Shown: in pieces, positions 36,843 through 45,226 of the stretch
How the letters are laid out: each line of letters starts with the position of its first letter
Numbering within the stretch: the first letter of the stretch is position 1
IMG/VR virus record: IMGVR_UViG_3300046461_000454
Span: 110,647-174,646 of that record
Origin: a virus
Reading direction: 5' to 3' (one strand)
DNA length: 64,000 bases
Notes under the pieces: generated by a model
Database searches by the model: none
What the model was told of the DNA's origin: nothing
What the model saw: only the letters and a program-made list of their open reading frames with translations
Translations under genes and position numbers: made by a program

Positions 36843-37967
36843 GTGTCGAATCTAGTTAAGCTTGAAGGTCTCGAGGCATTGACGGCCCCGCCAAGGGCTG
36901 ACCTCCTTTTGGCTCGCCGTGCGATTCACGCAAGTCCGGAGCTCCAGCAGCTGTTCGATGATGCTGCTACTCAAGGATGGGAGGTTGATCGCTTGGCGAG
37001 TGCCATAGATGATGGGCTGCGGCGGGCCTTGGGCACATCGATCGGGGCTGCGACCGCGTTATTCTTGGCGGAAGAGTTCGAGGCCCGCGACAAACAGCAG
37101 ACCCTATTGGTGTCCGCGGACACAGGGCTTGCTGTTGCCCAAGTCCCTCCGGACGCTCTCTATCAACCAGACCCGGTTGCTCGTGAAGGAACGGACCAGC
37201 TGGCGACCCCGCTCATGCGGCTGAAGCCGGAGGTGGAAGCAGCGATTGTGCAGCACCACTATCGGCGTGCCGAAGATCGGAGCCTGACCGCCAAGCTACA
37301 GCAACGGGCGCGCAGCAGTGAGCTTCAAAAAGCAGAGGGTGACGCCAGATTTCGGATCGCAACTCGGAGCGGTCGCACAAGCCTTGCGGAGCAGCTACGC
37401 GGCGAGCTCCCCACGCTGCTCAGTGATCATCGCGGCGCGAGCGGTCGCCTATTGCGGCTGTGCAGGCTGAATGAGCCGGTTCCGAGCTCGCACAGCCTGA
37501 CGCTCGAGTGGACCCTGTTCAGCCAGGTCTCAATGCTAGTCGCGGATGGGCTCGCCAACAATCTCCGGCATGACTCGTACGGGTCGGCCCGGGGCCGGAT
37601 TCGCGCTGGGTGGACCCGAAGCCTAGCGAAGGCTATCGCGACTTTGGCGCATCTCAAGTGCGCGAAAGTCCACGTGAGGACCCGTGAGTTGGGGCCGGAG
37701 GGGCTACTGATCGCCGAGCCCAATGCGGTTGCGATGGGCTTACATGCGAAGTCCTTGTTTACCGTGGAGGCACCGTCGGTGCTTCTCAACAGCGATGTTT
37801 ACCTTACTTTCAGATCCGACTACCGACTAGACGCCTACGAATCCCAGGCGCGCTGGAACCTAGATGCATCGATTGACGTGTGTATGCATCTTGACCCGGA
37901 AGCCGTCAGTGCTGTCATTTTTACAGACGTGGTGGAATCTGGCGTTTCTGTTGAGGTTCTTCCGTGA
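36843..37967 (+). CDS. Unknown protein
   Basis: Protein of 374 residues starting at GTG 36843, three bases after a GAGGTG site. An earlier in-frame start would overlap the ATPase gene by 68 bases. The protein is mainly helical in its first 200 residues, with a beta-rich C-terminal region. A very Arg-rich central part (EDRSLTAKLQQRARS, RSGRTSLAEQLRGE) suggests nucleic-acid contact. No family recognised. Confidence 0.6.
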   Translation: MSNLVKLEGLEALTAPPRADLLLARRAIHASPELQQLFDDAATQGWEVDRLASAIDDGLRRALGTSIGAATALFLAEEFEARDKQQTLLVSADTGLAVAQVPPDALYQPDPVAREGTDQLATPLMRLKPEVEAAIVQHHYRRAEDRSLTAKLQQRARSSELQKAEGDARFRIATRSGRTSLAEQLRGELPTLLSDHRGASGRLLRLCRLNEPVPSSHSLTLEWTLFSQVSMLVADGLANNLRHDSYGSARGRIRAGWTRSLAKAIATLAHLKCAKVHVRTRELGPEGLLIAEPNAVAMGLHAKSLFTVEAPSVLLNSDVYLTFRSDYRLDAYESQARWNLDASIDVCMHLDPEAVSAVIFTDVVESGVSVEVLP

Positions 37968-38001
37968 ATTCCCTTGTGGTTGGGCGCAATAGAGGCACTC
38001 G

Positions 38002-38295
38002 TTGGCAGATTCGAGAGATGCAACCTCCGAGGAGCGGGCTCTACGGTCCTTACTCCAGTACCTACGGCAGGAACCTGCCAAGATGCATTGCGTTGGACCC
38101 ATCTCTTTGTGGCTGTGTGGGGGCTATCCGATTCATTGGGTCGAGAAGTTGATGGAAGACCTCGTGCTAGCCAAGATACTGCGCCCAGCTACGCCGCAAG
38201 AGCTGGCAGAGCACGATTGTCGTCATGGGTACTTCGTGACCCCCGAGGGGCTGGTTGCCTTGCCAGCTGAGGATCGATCATACGGGGCTACCTAG
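38002..38295 (+). CDS. Small unknown protein, winged-helix-like
   Basis: Protein of 97 residues from TTG 38002, with an agagg site seven bases upstream; a stop in frame just before leaves no other good start. The order helix, helix, LVLAKILRP..., then GYFVTPEGLVALP has the look of a small winged-helix DNA-binding fold. Two other frames here are open, but only this one ends exactly before the next promoter-like element. Function unknown. Confidence 0.5.
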   Translation: MADSRDATSEERALRSLLQYLRQEPAKMHCVGPISLWLCGGYPIHWVEKLMEDLVLAKILRPATPQELAEHDCRHGYFVTPEGLVALPAEDRSYGAT

Positions 38296-38296
38296 C

Positions 38297-38303
38297 GGTG
38301 TAG
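38297..38303 (+). promoter_or_regulatory. GGTGTAG element (type I)
   Basis: cGGTGTAG with nine bases to the GTG at 38313, and no ribosome binding site between (agccggcgc). Confidence 0.6.
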
Positions 38304-38312
38304 AGCCGGCGC

Positions 38313-38870
38313 GTGAAAGCCAAACGCGTATTGGTTGATGTAGACCAGGTACTCTGTGATTTCGCCACCCCCGCAATTCAGTATGTGCGGGAGCAGTTCG
38401 GAGTGGACCTGGAACTATCTAGGCTGAGGCATTGGGACATGTTCCTGACGCTGTCGGCAGAACAGTTCCGGGCATTTGAAGAGGATTTCTTTGTAGAAGG
38501 CCGCTGTGCTTCGCTCGAGCTGTACCCCGGCGTAGTGGAGGCCGTCGAGGCCATCCGTAGGCACGCAGAGGTCGTAGCGGTCACGAGTCCGCCTCGTTAC
38601 AGCCGCCACTGGGTCCACGAACGCACGGAGTGGTTGAGCTCTAGGCTAGGGTTCGACCACAACTCGATTATTCACACTAGGGCCAAGCACATGATTGTTG
38701 GGGACATGCTGGTCGACGATTCGCCAATCAATGTGATCAAGTGGCAACAGCATCACCCTCAAGGCGTTGGTCTCTTGTGGGCTTTGCCGAATACAGAACA
38801 CCTTACAGAGTGTGAGGGCTTCCGTGTGCGAACCTGGGATCAGGTCCTAGGGCGCGTTAAAGCTTTGTAG
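38313..38870 (+). CDS. HAD-family 5'(3')-nucleotidase-like phosphatase
   Basis: Protein of 185 residues starting at GTG. HAD motifs: I DVDQVLCDF (D9 nucleophile and D11), II VTSPP, III with Lys in RAKHMI, IV GDMLVDDSP. The cap insertion after motif I and the overall size fit the 5'(3')-deoxyribonucleotidase (NT5C-like) group, which dephosphorylates dNMPs. In a phage this can balance nucleotide pools or act against modified nucleotides. Substrate is not determined by sequence. Confidence 0.8.
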   Translation: MKAKRVLVDVDQVLCDFATPAIQYVREQFGVDLELSRLRHWDMFLTLSAEQFRAFEEDFFVEGRCASLELYPGVVEAVEAIRRHAEVVAVTSPPRYSRHWVHERTEWLSSRLGFDHNSIIHTRAKHMIVGDMLVDDSPINVIKWQQHHPQGVGLLWALPNTEHLTECEGFRVRTWDQVLGRVKAL

Positions 38871-38909
38871 AGATCACAGTCACCACGCTCAACTAGGATT
38901 GGATCGATT

Positions 38910-39587
38910 GTGTTAACAGACAAGCAACGGCAGAAGATCGTCGGCAAGCTGGCCTCGGAGCCATCTGACTCTAAGCTCGCGGACAAGTTCGGGACTAGCC
39001 GTACGACCGTTTGGCGACTCCGGCAAGAAGAGACAGCGAAGCAGGCAAAGCTAAAGAGAGCAAAGGCACGCATGAAAGCCAAAGAAAAGATCAAGCCAGC
39101 GGTGAAGACGGTTCGAGCTCCTGTGCCGATGCCAGTAGCACCAGTGGCGCCCGTCGAGGCAAAGCCAGCAGCGGTAGACCCAACACCGAAGGTTGACGTT
39201 GAGCCGAGCGTTCTGGGCACCTATTTCGCCGTGCAGCTCCTGCGGTGCGAGCACATCAAAGAGGTCGCCAATGCCGTTATGCAAGCGGCAGAGACGCGCG
39301 GGGCTCTGTTCCGTAAGCTGCAGGTGATGGACCTCGTGTCTGTCGGAACGGTGACCTTCGTTCGGTTTCGTTCTGATCTGGCCAATCCCGGCGCGGTACT
39401 CACGAACCTAAACCGTGGGTTTATCTCCTTCTTGGATGGCAACTACCGGATCACGTTCGCGGACGGGCGGCAAGGGGTGAAGTTCCCAACCACGATCATG
39501 TGCTCGGTCCAGAAGGTCGGGTTCGGGCAGACCTTCGCTGGCCCCAAGATCAAGCGCTGGGCACAGCAGTTCGCTAGCGCCAGCTAA
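38910..39587 (+). CDS. Helix-turn-helix DNA-binding protein
   Basis: Protein of 225 residues from GTG at 38910; a ggattgg stretch lies upstream but no clear ribosome binding site. Residues 1-40 (KQRQKIVGKL, then SKLADKFGTSRTTVWRLRQE) form a resolvase/Hin-type HTH. A basic helix (residues 45-65, AKLKRAKARMKAKEKIK) and a Pro/Ala/Val-rich linker lead to a C-terminal domain of about 120 residues of unknown family. A transcription regulator is likely. Confidence 0.65.
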   Translation: MLTDKQRQKIVGKLASEPSDSKLADKFGTSRTTVWRLRQEETAKQAKLKRAKARMKAKEKIKPAVKTVRAPVPMPVAPVAPVEAKPAAVDPTPKVDVEPSVLGTYFAVQLLRCEHIKEVANAVMQAAETRGALFRKLQVMDLVSVGTVTFVRFRSDLANPGAVLTNLNRGFISFLDGNYRITFADGRQGVKFPTTIMCSVQKVGFGQTFAGPKIKRWAQQFASAS

Positions 39588-39610
39588 TCCTCCTTTGCTC
39601 GCGCTGAGAT

Positions 39611-40363
39611 ATGCGTGTCGCGACTGTGCAGACCTGCCCTGTGTTCATGGACCGGGCCGGCAACATCAAACGTTTGAGAGAGCTGGTGGTCCGTGCCGCC
39701 ACAAACGGCGCGAAGCTTGTCGTGCTGCCAGAACTGGCGACCACTGGCTACTCGTTTATGAGCCGGGCTGACGCGGAGCTCAACGCCGAGATCCTGCAGT
39801 ACCCGTCGGAGGCTCCGCACAGCAGTTTCAGCGTGTTCCGAGCTCTGGCGCGCAAGCACAATGTCTACATCGCATGGGGCTTGGTCGAAAAGTCGGCGGG
39901 CACTGGCAACCTATTCAACAGCCAAGTTCTCATGTGCCCCGACGGCGGTTTTGAGTCGTATCAGAAGTGCAACCTATTTGGCAATGACTGGCTATGGGCG
40001 AGCGAGGGGCGAAGCAATCCCCCCGTGCGCCGAATCGTGGTCGACGGCAAGGCCTATAAAGTTGGGCTGCTGATCTGCCGTGACGTGCGGGACAAGGCCG
40101 ATAACCGCGACAATCTCTATGAGCCGGGGGACGCTGACGTGGTTGTGTATTCGGCGAACTGGGGCGACGGCGGATTCCCAGCAACGGCATGGATCAACTT
40201 CGCCAAGAACAACCGTACGTCGCTCGTGGTCTCGAATCGCTACGGCCATGAAGCCAACAACAACTTCGGGGAGGGCGGGGTGTGCATCATCCGCCCCGAC
40301 CGATCTGTGACGTGTGAGGGGCTGGTCTGGAGCGAGGACTGCATCGTTTACGGGGATGTCTAA
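39611..40363 (+). CDS. Nitrilase-superfamily amidohydrolase
   Basis: Hydrolyses C-N bonds using a Glu-Lys-Cys triad: E41 (LPELATTGY), K119 (YQKCNLFG) and C156 (LLICRDVR). Length 250 residues, at the short end for the family. The general fold looks complete, ending in an IIRPDRSVTCEG strand. Neighbour genes do not fix the substrate. Members include N-carbamoylputrescine amidase (polyamine synthesis), omega-amidase and NAD-related enzymes. The presence of speD 20 kb upstream makes a polyamine role tempting but unproven. It overlaps the next gene by one base. Confidence 0.8.
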   Translation: MRVATVQTCPVFMDRAGNIKRLRELVVRAATNGAKLVVLPELATTGYSFMSRADAELNAEILQYPSEAPHSSFSVFRALARKHNVYIAWGLVEKSAGTGNLFNSQVLMCPDGGFESYQKCNLFGNDWLWASEGRSNPPVRRIVVDGKAYKVGLLICRDVRDKADNRDNLYEPGDADVVVYSANWGDGGFPATAWINFAKNNRTSLVVSNRYGHEANNNFGEGGVCIIRPDRSVTCEGLVWSEDCIVYGDV

Positions 40364-41523
40364 TGATAGGTGAATCTAGGGTGACCTCTGATGTTTCGGT
40401 AGCCGGTCGAGTGCTGGCTCGTTACCTCCACGCAAAAGCGAAAGGGGTCTCGCTGGTCCCCGAGTACAAGGAGGCGCTGGAGAAGTTAGGGCAAGGTGAT
40501 GCTGATCCGGCAGTGAGCTTCGCAAGGCGGGTAGTGGACCTCATTCTGCCCGGTGGCGATCGCGCGCCCTGGTTGGCGGGCCTCAGCGTTCAGAAAATGA
40601 ACGCGGTCAACTCGCTCTATAAAGATGCGAGCCGGCTGCTCGATCAGGACGTTGCCATCCTGGCGCAGCGCAAAGGGGACGATGAGAAGCGGCTGGAGTG
40701 GATGAAGTACATGGCCTTTAACATGGCCAAGTGGGCGAAGGACGTCCGCACGCTTGAGATCGCGTCGGCGCTTGGTGATGCGGAGAGCGAGATCCCGCAT
40801 GGCCCATTCACGGTTATCCCCATTCCGGGACTCACGAAAAAGCAAGTCGAGGAGGCGCTGGCGGCTTTTGACGCCGCCGCGGACAAGGTCCGGCAGAAGT
40901 TCCCCAAGGTTCTCTACGGCAAGGTTTTCCTCAGCAAGCACCTGAAGAAGGGCACGGCCGCTTGGTACGAGGCGGGTACCGACACCCTGGCGCTAAACGT
41001 CCTTGCCAAGAAGCGGTTCGACGACGTCTATACGATCGTCCATGAATTGGGGCATCGGCACGACGCCAAGTTCGCGAGCGTAGAGGGCAAGCGAGAGTAT
41101 TTTAGGCTCTCTACACAGAAGGTCTACGAGACCGTGCCCTTTGACGCCAAGCTACGTGAACAGCTGGCCGATGAGTGTGTAGAGATGGTCAAGAAGAAGG
41201 CTTTGGGCCAGCCTATGCCTCCGATGTCTGCCAATCTTGTGATGTGGCTCAAGAGTCCGCACCCTCATCATAAGGGGGACGTGCGCGCTCTCACGACGTC
41301 ATATTTACAGGGTAAGCTTGATGAGAAGGAGCTGCACGCGGCCATCAAGGGTAAGGAAGACGTCAGTCTTTCGACCGGTCAGGTCCTGCACGGACCTTTG
41401 GCGGTCACTCCATATGGAGCGACGCATCCGAGGGAGAATTACGCGGAAGGCTTCGCACACTTTGTCTTGGGCATGGACATGCCGCCCGAGCTCGCCGCGA
41501 TCATCGCTGCGGAAAGCAAGTGA
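40363..41523 (+). CDS. Zincin metallopeptidase-like protein
   Basis: Protein of 386 residues. HELGH in TIVHELGHRHD (H227, E228, H231) gives the zinc site, and E362 in NYAEGFAHF is the likely third ligand, as in gluzincins. The N-terminal 130 residues are helical and begin with the segment SVAGRVLARYLHA, a short motif also seen at the start of three other proteins here (42830, 56494, 59707). It may be a virion-packaged or processed protease. The same C-terminal layout is seen in the protein at 59707. Confidence 0.7.
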   Translation: MIGESRVTSDVSVAGRVLARYLHAKAKGVSLVPEYKEALEKLGQGDADPAVSFARRVVDLILPGGDRAPWLAGLSVQKMNAVNSLYKDASRLLDQDVAILAQRKGDDEKRLEWMKYMAFNMAKWAKDVRTLEIASALGDAESEIPHGPFTVIPIPGLTKKQVEEALAAFDAAADKVRQKFPKVLYGKVFLSKHLKKGTAAWYEAGTDTLALNVLAKKRFDDVYTIVHELGHRHDAKFASVEGKREYFRLSTQKVYETVPFDAKLREQLADECVEMVKKKALGQPMPPMSANLVMWLKSPHPHHKGDVRALTTSYLQGKLDEKELHAAIKGKEDVSLSTGQVLHGPLAVTPYGATHPRENYAEGFAHFVLGMDMPPELAAIIAAESK

Positions 41524-41527
41524 GCTC

Positions 41528-41534
41528 GGTGTAG
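41528..41534 (+). promoter_or_regulatory. GGTGTAG element (type I)
   Basis: cGGTGTAG with eight bases to the ATG of clpX at 41543. Confidence 0.6.
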
Positions 41535-41542
41535 CTAGGGCT

Positions 41543-42799
41543 ATGCCGGCTCGTTCAGAGAAACGCTGCAATTTCTGCAATCGCCCGCGCAACGAGGTTA
41601 AGAAGCTCATCTCTGCGGACGCTGACAGCGCCTGCATTTGCGATCGGTGCGTCGCCAATATCGGCGATGTCTTATCGAAGTCCATCGCGGCCGACAAAGT
41701 TGACGACAAGCCTCTCAAGAAGCCCCGCGAGATAGCGGCCTGCATCTCAGAGACCGTGATCAGCCAGGACGCTGCCAAGCAGGAAGTGGCGATTGCCGTC
41801 TATGAGCACTATCGGCGGCGAGAGATCCTACGGGCGGGCGGCTCTCTCATGATTGACGGTGAGCCCGTGGAGGTAGAGAAAAGCAACATTCTGATGCTGG
41901 GTCCATCGGGCTCGGGAAAGACAGCGATCGCACGCGCGGTCGCCAAGATGATTGACGTCCCGTTCTACGTCGGCGATGCGACCCGGCTAACCCAGGCGGG
42001 CTACGTCGGGGATGATGTCGAGTCCTTGCTCCAGGGGTTGATGGCGGCTGCGGGCAATGATGTTGAGCGCGCTCAGTGGGGGATCATCTTCATCGACGAA
42101 ATTGACAAGCTGGCTCGCAAGTCGGGTCGCAACGCTTCTGGCTATCGTGATGTCTCCGGCGAAGGGGTGCAGCAGTCCCTCTTGAAGCTGATCGAGGGCT
42201 CGGTGGTCCCGATTCCGCGAGGGCGCGCTCCCAACTCCGGCGCCCGCGAGAGGGATATGATCGACACCACGAACATCCTCTTCATCTGCGCCGGCTCTTT
42301 TGCAGGGATCGAGGATGTGATCGCGCAGCGACTCAACAAGGGCGCCCGTCTTGGGTTTGGCAACGAGCTGCGGGCCGAATACAGCAAGACCGAGCTCTAC
42401 CGTGAGGTGACGGTCGAGGATGTCCAAGAGTTCGGACTCATCCCCGAGTTAGTTGGGCGGCTTCCGGTGTTGACATCTACGCTAGAGCTCACGGAGGAAG
42501 AGCTGATCGAGATCCTCACGACCCCGCGGAGCTCGTTCTGTAAGCAGTTCCGAGCGCTGTACCTCTTGGATGGCATTGATCTCAGATTCGAGCCTGATGC
42601 GCTACGCGAGCTCGCCCGTCTTGCAAAGTTGCAATCCACGGGTGCACGGGCGCTGCGGACCATCCTCAAACGGGTACTTAAGCCCTATTCCTACGAAGCC
42701 CCCAATGACTCGGATATCATGGAGATCCACATCACAGCGGAAGCGGTTCAAACGCCCGGCAGTGGTATCGTAGTGCGCAGTCCCATCGCGACGGTATGA
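41543..42799 (+). CDS. clpX: ATP-dependent protease ATPase subunit ClpX
   Basis: AAA+ unfoldase of 418 residues, close to the bacterial length. N-terminal zinc-binding domain with C9, C12 and C33, C36. Walker A GPSGSGKT (120-127), pore loop GYVG (153-156), Walker B IIFIDEID (181-188), arginine finger region PELVGRLP (R306), sensor 2 GARALR (366-371). An LGFG segment at 270-273 sits where the ClpP-binding IGF loop lies in host ClpX, so it may still dock on host ClpP. No clpP is in the window. The start at 41543 fits the GGTGTAG spacing; an upstream extension would overlap the zincin gene. Confidence 0.9.
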   Translation: MPARSEKRCNFCNRPRNEVKKLISADADSACICDRCVANIGDVLSKSIAADKVDDKPLKKPREIAACISETVISQDAAKQEVAIAVYEHYRRREILRAGGSLMIDGEPVEVEKSNILMLGPSGSGKTAIARAVAKMIDVPFYVGDATRLTQAGYVGDDVESLLQGLMAAAGNDVERAQWGIIFIDEIDKLARKSGRNASGYRDVSGEGVQQSLLKLIEGSVVPIPRGRAPNSGARERDMIDTTNILFICAGSFAGIEDVIAQRLNKGARLGFGNELRAEYSKTELYREVTVEDVQEFGLIPELVGRLPVLTSTLELTEEELIEILTTPRSSFCKQFRALYLLDGIDLRFEPDALRELARLAKLQSTGARALRTILKRVLKPYSYEAPNDSDIMEIHITAEAVQTPGSGIVVRSPIATV

Positions 42800-42829
42800 C
42801 GCCTAGCCCTTTTATCTGCTGCTCTGGGT

Positions 42830-43408
42830 ATGAGCGTGCTGTCCGACCGAGTGCTGCGTCGATTTCTTGAAGCCGGGCGTGCGAAGTCGGCTCCCGCGAA
42901 AGTGGAGCCGTATTTCAAGAAAGTGAAGAAGCAGAACCCTGACTATTCTGACTCTCAAGCGTGGGCGACGGCCTGGTCCATCTACTGCAAGCACAAGAAA
43001 CCAAGCGACCCATCGTGCCACCAGGATGATTACTTAGAGGGTCGATCCAAGAAGGCCAGCCCCGCGTATGACAAGAAACGCATGAGTTTGCTCTTGGTGT
43101 CCGACGGCCCGCTGCCGATGGCGGTCAACCGTGAGATTGCTCGCGAGCATATCACGATTCAGAATCTGGCCCCCTATGAAGAGGCTGACATCCCTCTGAA
43201 GATCTTGGGTACGGAGAGTCACGCACCGGCGGAAGCCGAGATGAGTGAAACGCGGCTCGATCTTGAGTATCCCGTCGGCAATGGGGATTCTCCCGCCGAT
43301 GTGGCTAGCCTAGTGCGTCTAGCGCTGGACAATGTTGCTCGCAAGCATGGCATTAGAGTGGAGCCATGTGCGTCTAGCTACCATCCGAGACCACGTTTGG
43401 CCAAGTAG
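42830..43408 (+). CDS. Unknown protein with conserved AWATAW..YCKHKKP domain
   Basis: Protein of 192 residues. It begins with LSDRVLRRFLEA, similar to the N-terminal tag of the zincins. Residues about 28-66 (YFKKVKKQNPDYSDSQAWATAW, then SIYCKHKKPSDPSCH) form a small conserved domain often seen in phage proteins of unknown role. The C-terminal half is a separate alpha/beta segment. A ribosome binding site is not obvious before the ATG. Confidence 0.6.
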   Translation: MSVLSDRVLRRFLEAGRAKSAPAKVEPYFKKVKKQNPDYSDSQAWATAWSIYCKHKKPSDPSCHQDDYLEGRSKKASPAYDKKRMSLLLVSDGPLPMAVNREIAREHITIQNLAPYEEADIPLKILGTESHAPAEAEMSETRLDLEYPVGNGDSPADVASLVRLALDNVARKHGIRVEPCASSYHPRPRLAK

Positions 43409-43425
43409 CTCCGGTCATTGCTTCC

Positions 43426-43432
43426 GGTGTAG
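43426..43432 (+). promoter_or_regulatory. GGTGTAG element (type I)
   Basis: cGGTGTAG with eight bases to the ATG at 43441 (aaggtccc between; it includes an aagg that could serve as a weak ribosome binding site). Confidence 0.6.
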
Positions 43433-43440
43433 AAGGTCCC

Positions 43441-44274
43441 ATGTCGAAACCTCCTAGGAGCGGCGTTGTAGAGACGGTCCCTTACAGCCTCTCTCGTTAT
43501 ACGGATCTTCCTGCGGCGAAGTGGAGTTGGTTTGAGAGCTGCCTAGCCGCTGAGCAGATGATAGCGTTCGATTCGAAGACTGGCGCCCCTAGCGTCTGGT
43601 CCCTTGCCCCCGAGGAAACCCTGGCGCTTGTCTTCTGGACGAAAAACCCGACCAACCTGATCGCTAGTCAACTCAGGCTGAAGGGATACAACGTTGTGAT
43701 TCACATGACAGCGACTGGTTGGCGCGAGGTCGAAAAGGGGACGCCCACGATCAATGAAGCTGGGCGGCTGCTGGTTGAGGCCGTGAAGGCCTTCGGTAAC
43801 GTCCACTGGCGATTCAGCCCGATCCCGCTGCTGTCTACCCAGATGGTTCTCGAGCGGTTCAGGTACCTACTGGAGTACGCCCACCGGGCCGGTCGCCGCG
43901 AGGTCTTTGTCTCATTTCTTCAGCCGAACGATTCAATCCCAGAGACGCGCAGTTGCTCCGAGCGCTTCGAGCTCCTGAATCGTCTGGCAGAGATTGCGGC
44001 GCCGGCTGGCATTCAGGTGATGTTGTGCAAGGACGACCGATCTTTTGATGATTGGCAGGGGGCGCAGTTTCTCCTTGCCCCATGTGTGCCGGCTTCTGAT
44101 TTCTCACGTGGCGGCCTAGCGCTTGAGTCGTGCGAGTGTGTCGCGATGGTCGACCCCTTCACGTTGAACGAGTCCTGCCTCTATGGTTGCCAGTACTGCT
44201 ATGCCGGCGACAAGTCTCTGGCACCTAAGAAGCGGAACACAAATCGCGGGTTGACCGTGATTCGGGGACATTGA
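43441..44274 (+). CDS. DUF1848-like protein with radical-SAM-type Cys cluster
   Basis: Protein of 277 residues. The stretch LVFWTKNPTNL and the C-terminal CLYGCQYCYAG fit DUF1848, whose members carry a CxxxCxxC cluster at the C-terminus that may bind an iron-sulphur cluster. FRFSPIP-type features (here HWRFSPIPLL) and VSFLQP in the middle also fit. DUF1848 is related to radical SAM enzymes of the spore photoproduct lyase kind, but its substrate is not known. A role in DNA or nucleotide chemistry is a guess. Confidence 0.7.
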   Translation: MSKPPRSGVVETVPYSLSRYTDLPAAKWSWFESCLAAEQMIAFDSKTGAPSVWSLAPEETLALVFWTKNPTNLIASQLRLKGYNVVIHMTATGWREVEKGTPTINEAGRLLVEAVKAFGNVHWRFSPIPLLSTQMVLERFRYLLEYAHRAGRREVFVSFLQPNDSIPETRSCSERFELLNRLAEIAAPAGIQVMLCKDDRSFDDWQGAQFLLAPCVPASDFSRGGLALESCECVAMVDPFTLNESCLYGCQYCYAGDKSLAPKKRNTNRGLTVIRGH

Positions 44275-44277
44275 CCG

Positions 44278-44471
44278 CTCACTTTGTTTTATGGCCGTGC
44301 GGCAGTAGAAGGCAGTGATCGAATCTTGGCCAGTATTTCGGAACCCAGACGGGGGCCGATTGGCGATGACGATGACTAGCCAAACAATAACGTAGCCATA
44401 GTGGCGCCGTTGGGATCACTGGCAACGCTGTTGCCTTGCTTGATGCCGCGTGCAAAGACACTGGCGTTCTT
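44278..44471 (+). other. Non-coding gap, nothing recognised
   Basis: About 195 bases without a convincing gene. I see no tRNA-like T-loop (GTTCRANNC) on either strand, and no strong terminator. It ends with a promoter-like variant before the gene at 44486. Confidence 0.5.
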
Positions 44472-44478
44472 GGAGTAG
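44472..44478 (+). promoter_or_regulatory. GGAGTAG, variant of the type I element
   Basis: tGGAGTAG with seven bases to the ATG at 44486. It differs from the consensus at one base. The ggag core could equally be a plain ribosome binding site. Confidence 0.4.
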
Positions 44479-44485
44479 TGTTGCT

Positions 44486-44767
44486 ATGAAACTAGACCTT
44501 GACCTTGACAATCTCCGGAGTGACTCCATAGATTTTACCCAAGCAGAGGCAGAAGAAGCTATCTCTGTCAAATCTGCCTCTGCCATGATTGACCATCTTA
44601 AGACTCTGCATTGTCGCGAGTGTGGGGATGCCATCTTTCCGGCTTCCCACGAGCAGCGCCGACTTGCAGGGGTCCTGTATTGCCGAATGCGCCTTGCCTG
44701 TGAAGGTATGCACGAGACCCGGATCGTCTTTCTGGTCTCGGACCTCCAGAACAAGGCTGTTGAGTAA
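44486..44767 (+). CDS. Small zinc-ribbon-like protein
   Basis: Protein of 93 residues from ATG 44486. CRECG and, after 26 residues, CRMRLAC give four cysteines suited to one zinc ion. The N-terminal 40 residues are acidic and helical. No family recognised; a small adaptor or regulatory protein is likely. The downstream gene starts five bases after its stop. Confidence 0.55.
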   Translation: MKLDLDLDNLRSDSIDFTQAEAEEAISVKSASAMIDHLKTLHCRECGDAIFPASHEQRRLAGVLYCRMRLACEGMHETRIVFLVSDLQNKAVE

Positions 44768-44772
44768 TCCTC

Positions 44773-45210
44773 TTGAGTTTTGACGTAGGTATGTCTTGCG
44801 GATGCCAAAATACACCCTGTGCTTGTGGTCCTTGTGGTCCTAACGCGGGGTTTCCTCCGGGGACCGGGCTTGGTACCGGGACCCGTTGCGATCGTTACCA
44901 GCCGGGGCTGAGGAATGTGTGGGTTGAGCGCGGCTGTACGCCCAACGATGTCACAGCACCCGGGGTCTGCCTGCTGGATACGATGAGCGATGCGCAGATC
45001 ATCCACTCGTTGGAGAGAGATGATCAAGCTAGGGAGGACCTCTTAACGGTCACCTCTGACCCCGCTTTGTTGGAACTGGCAAGGACAGTCCCTCGTCTGC
45101 CGACTGTCGAGGAGGCGGACGTTGAGCAAGCCTTGCTCAATCAGCCAAACAACTCCGGCTCCATCCCGTTCTACTCGCTCTTTCGCGGACAGCCGCCGTT
45201 TGCTCAATGA
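44773..45210 (+). CDS. Cys-rich small protein, unknown
   Basis: Protein of 145 residues from TTG 44773, or 139 residues from ATG 44791; neither has a strong ribosome binding site. The first 40 residues are Cys/Gly/Pro-rich (CGCQNTPCACGPCGPNAG), recalling small structural or metal-binding segments. The rest is acidic and helical. No family recognised. Confidence 0.55.
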   Translation: MSFDVGMSCGCQNTPCACGPCGPNAGFPPGTGLGTGTRCDRYQPGLRNVWVERGCTPNDVTAPGVCLLDTMSDAQIIHSLERDDQAREDLLTVTSDPALLELARTVPRLPTVEEADVEQALLNQPNNSGSIPFYSLFRGQPPFAQ

Positions 45211-45226
45211 CCCTCTGGAGAGCTCA

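Noticed and set aside
44278-44471. Possible tRNA or small RNA in the gap
   Set aside because: No T-loop consensus, no cloverleaf arms and no CCA end on either strand.
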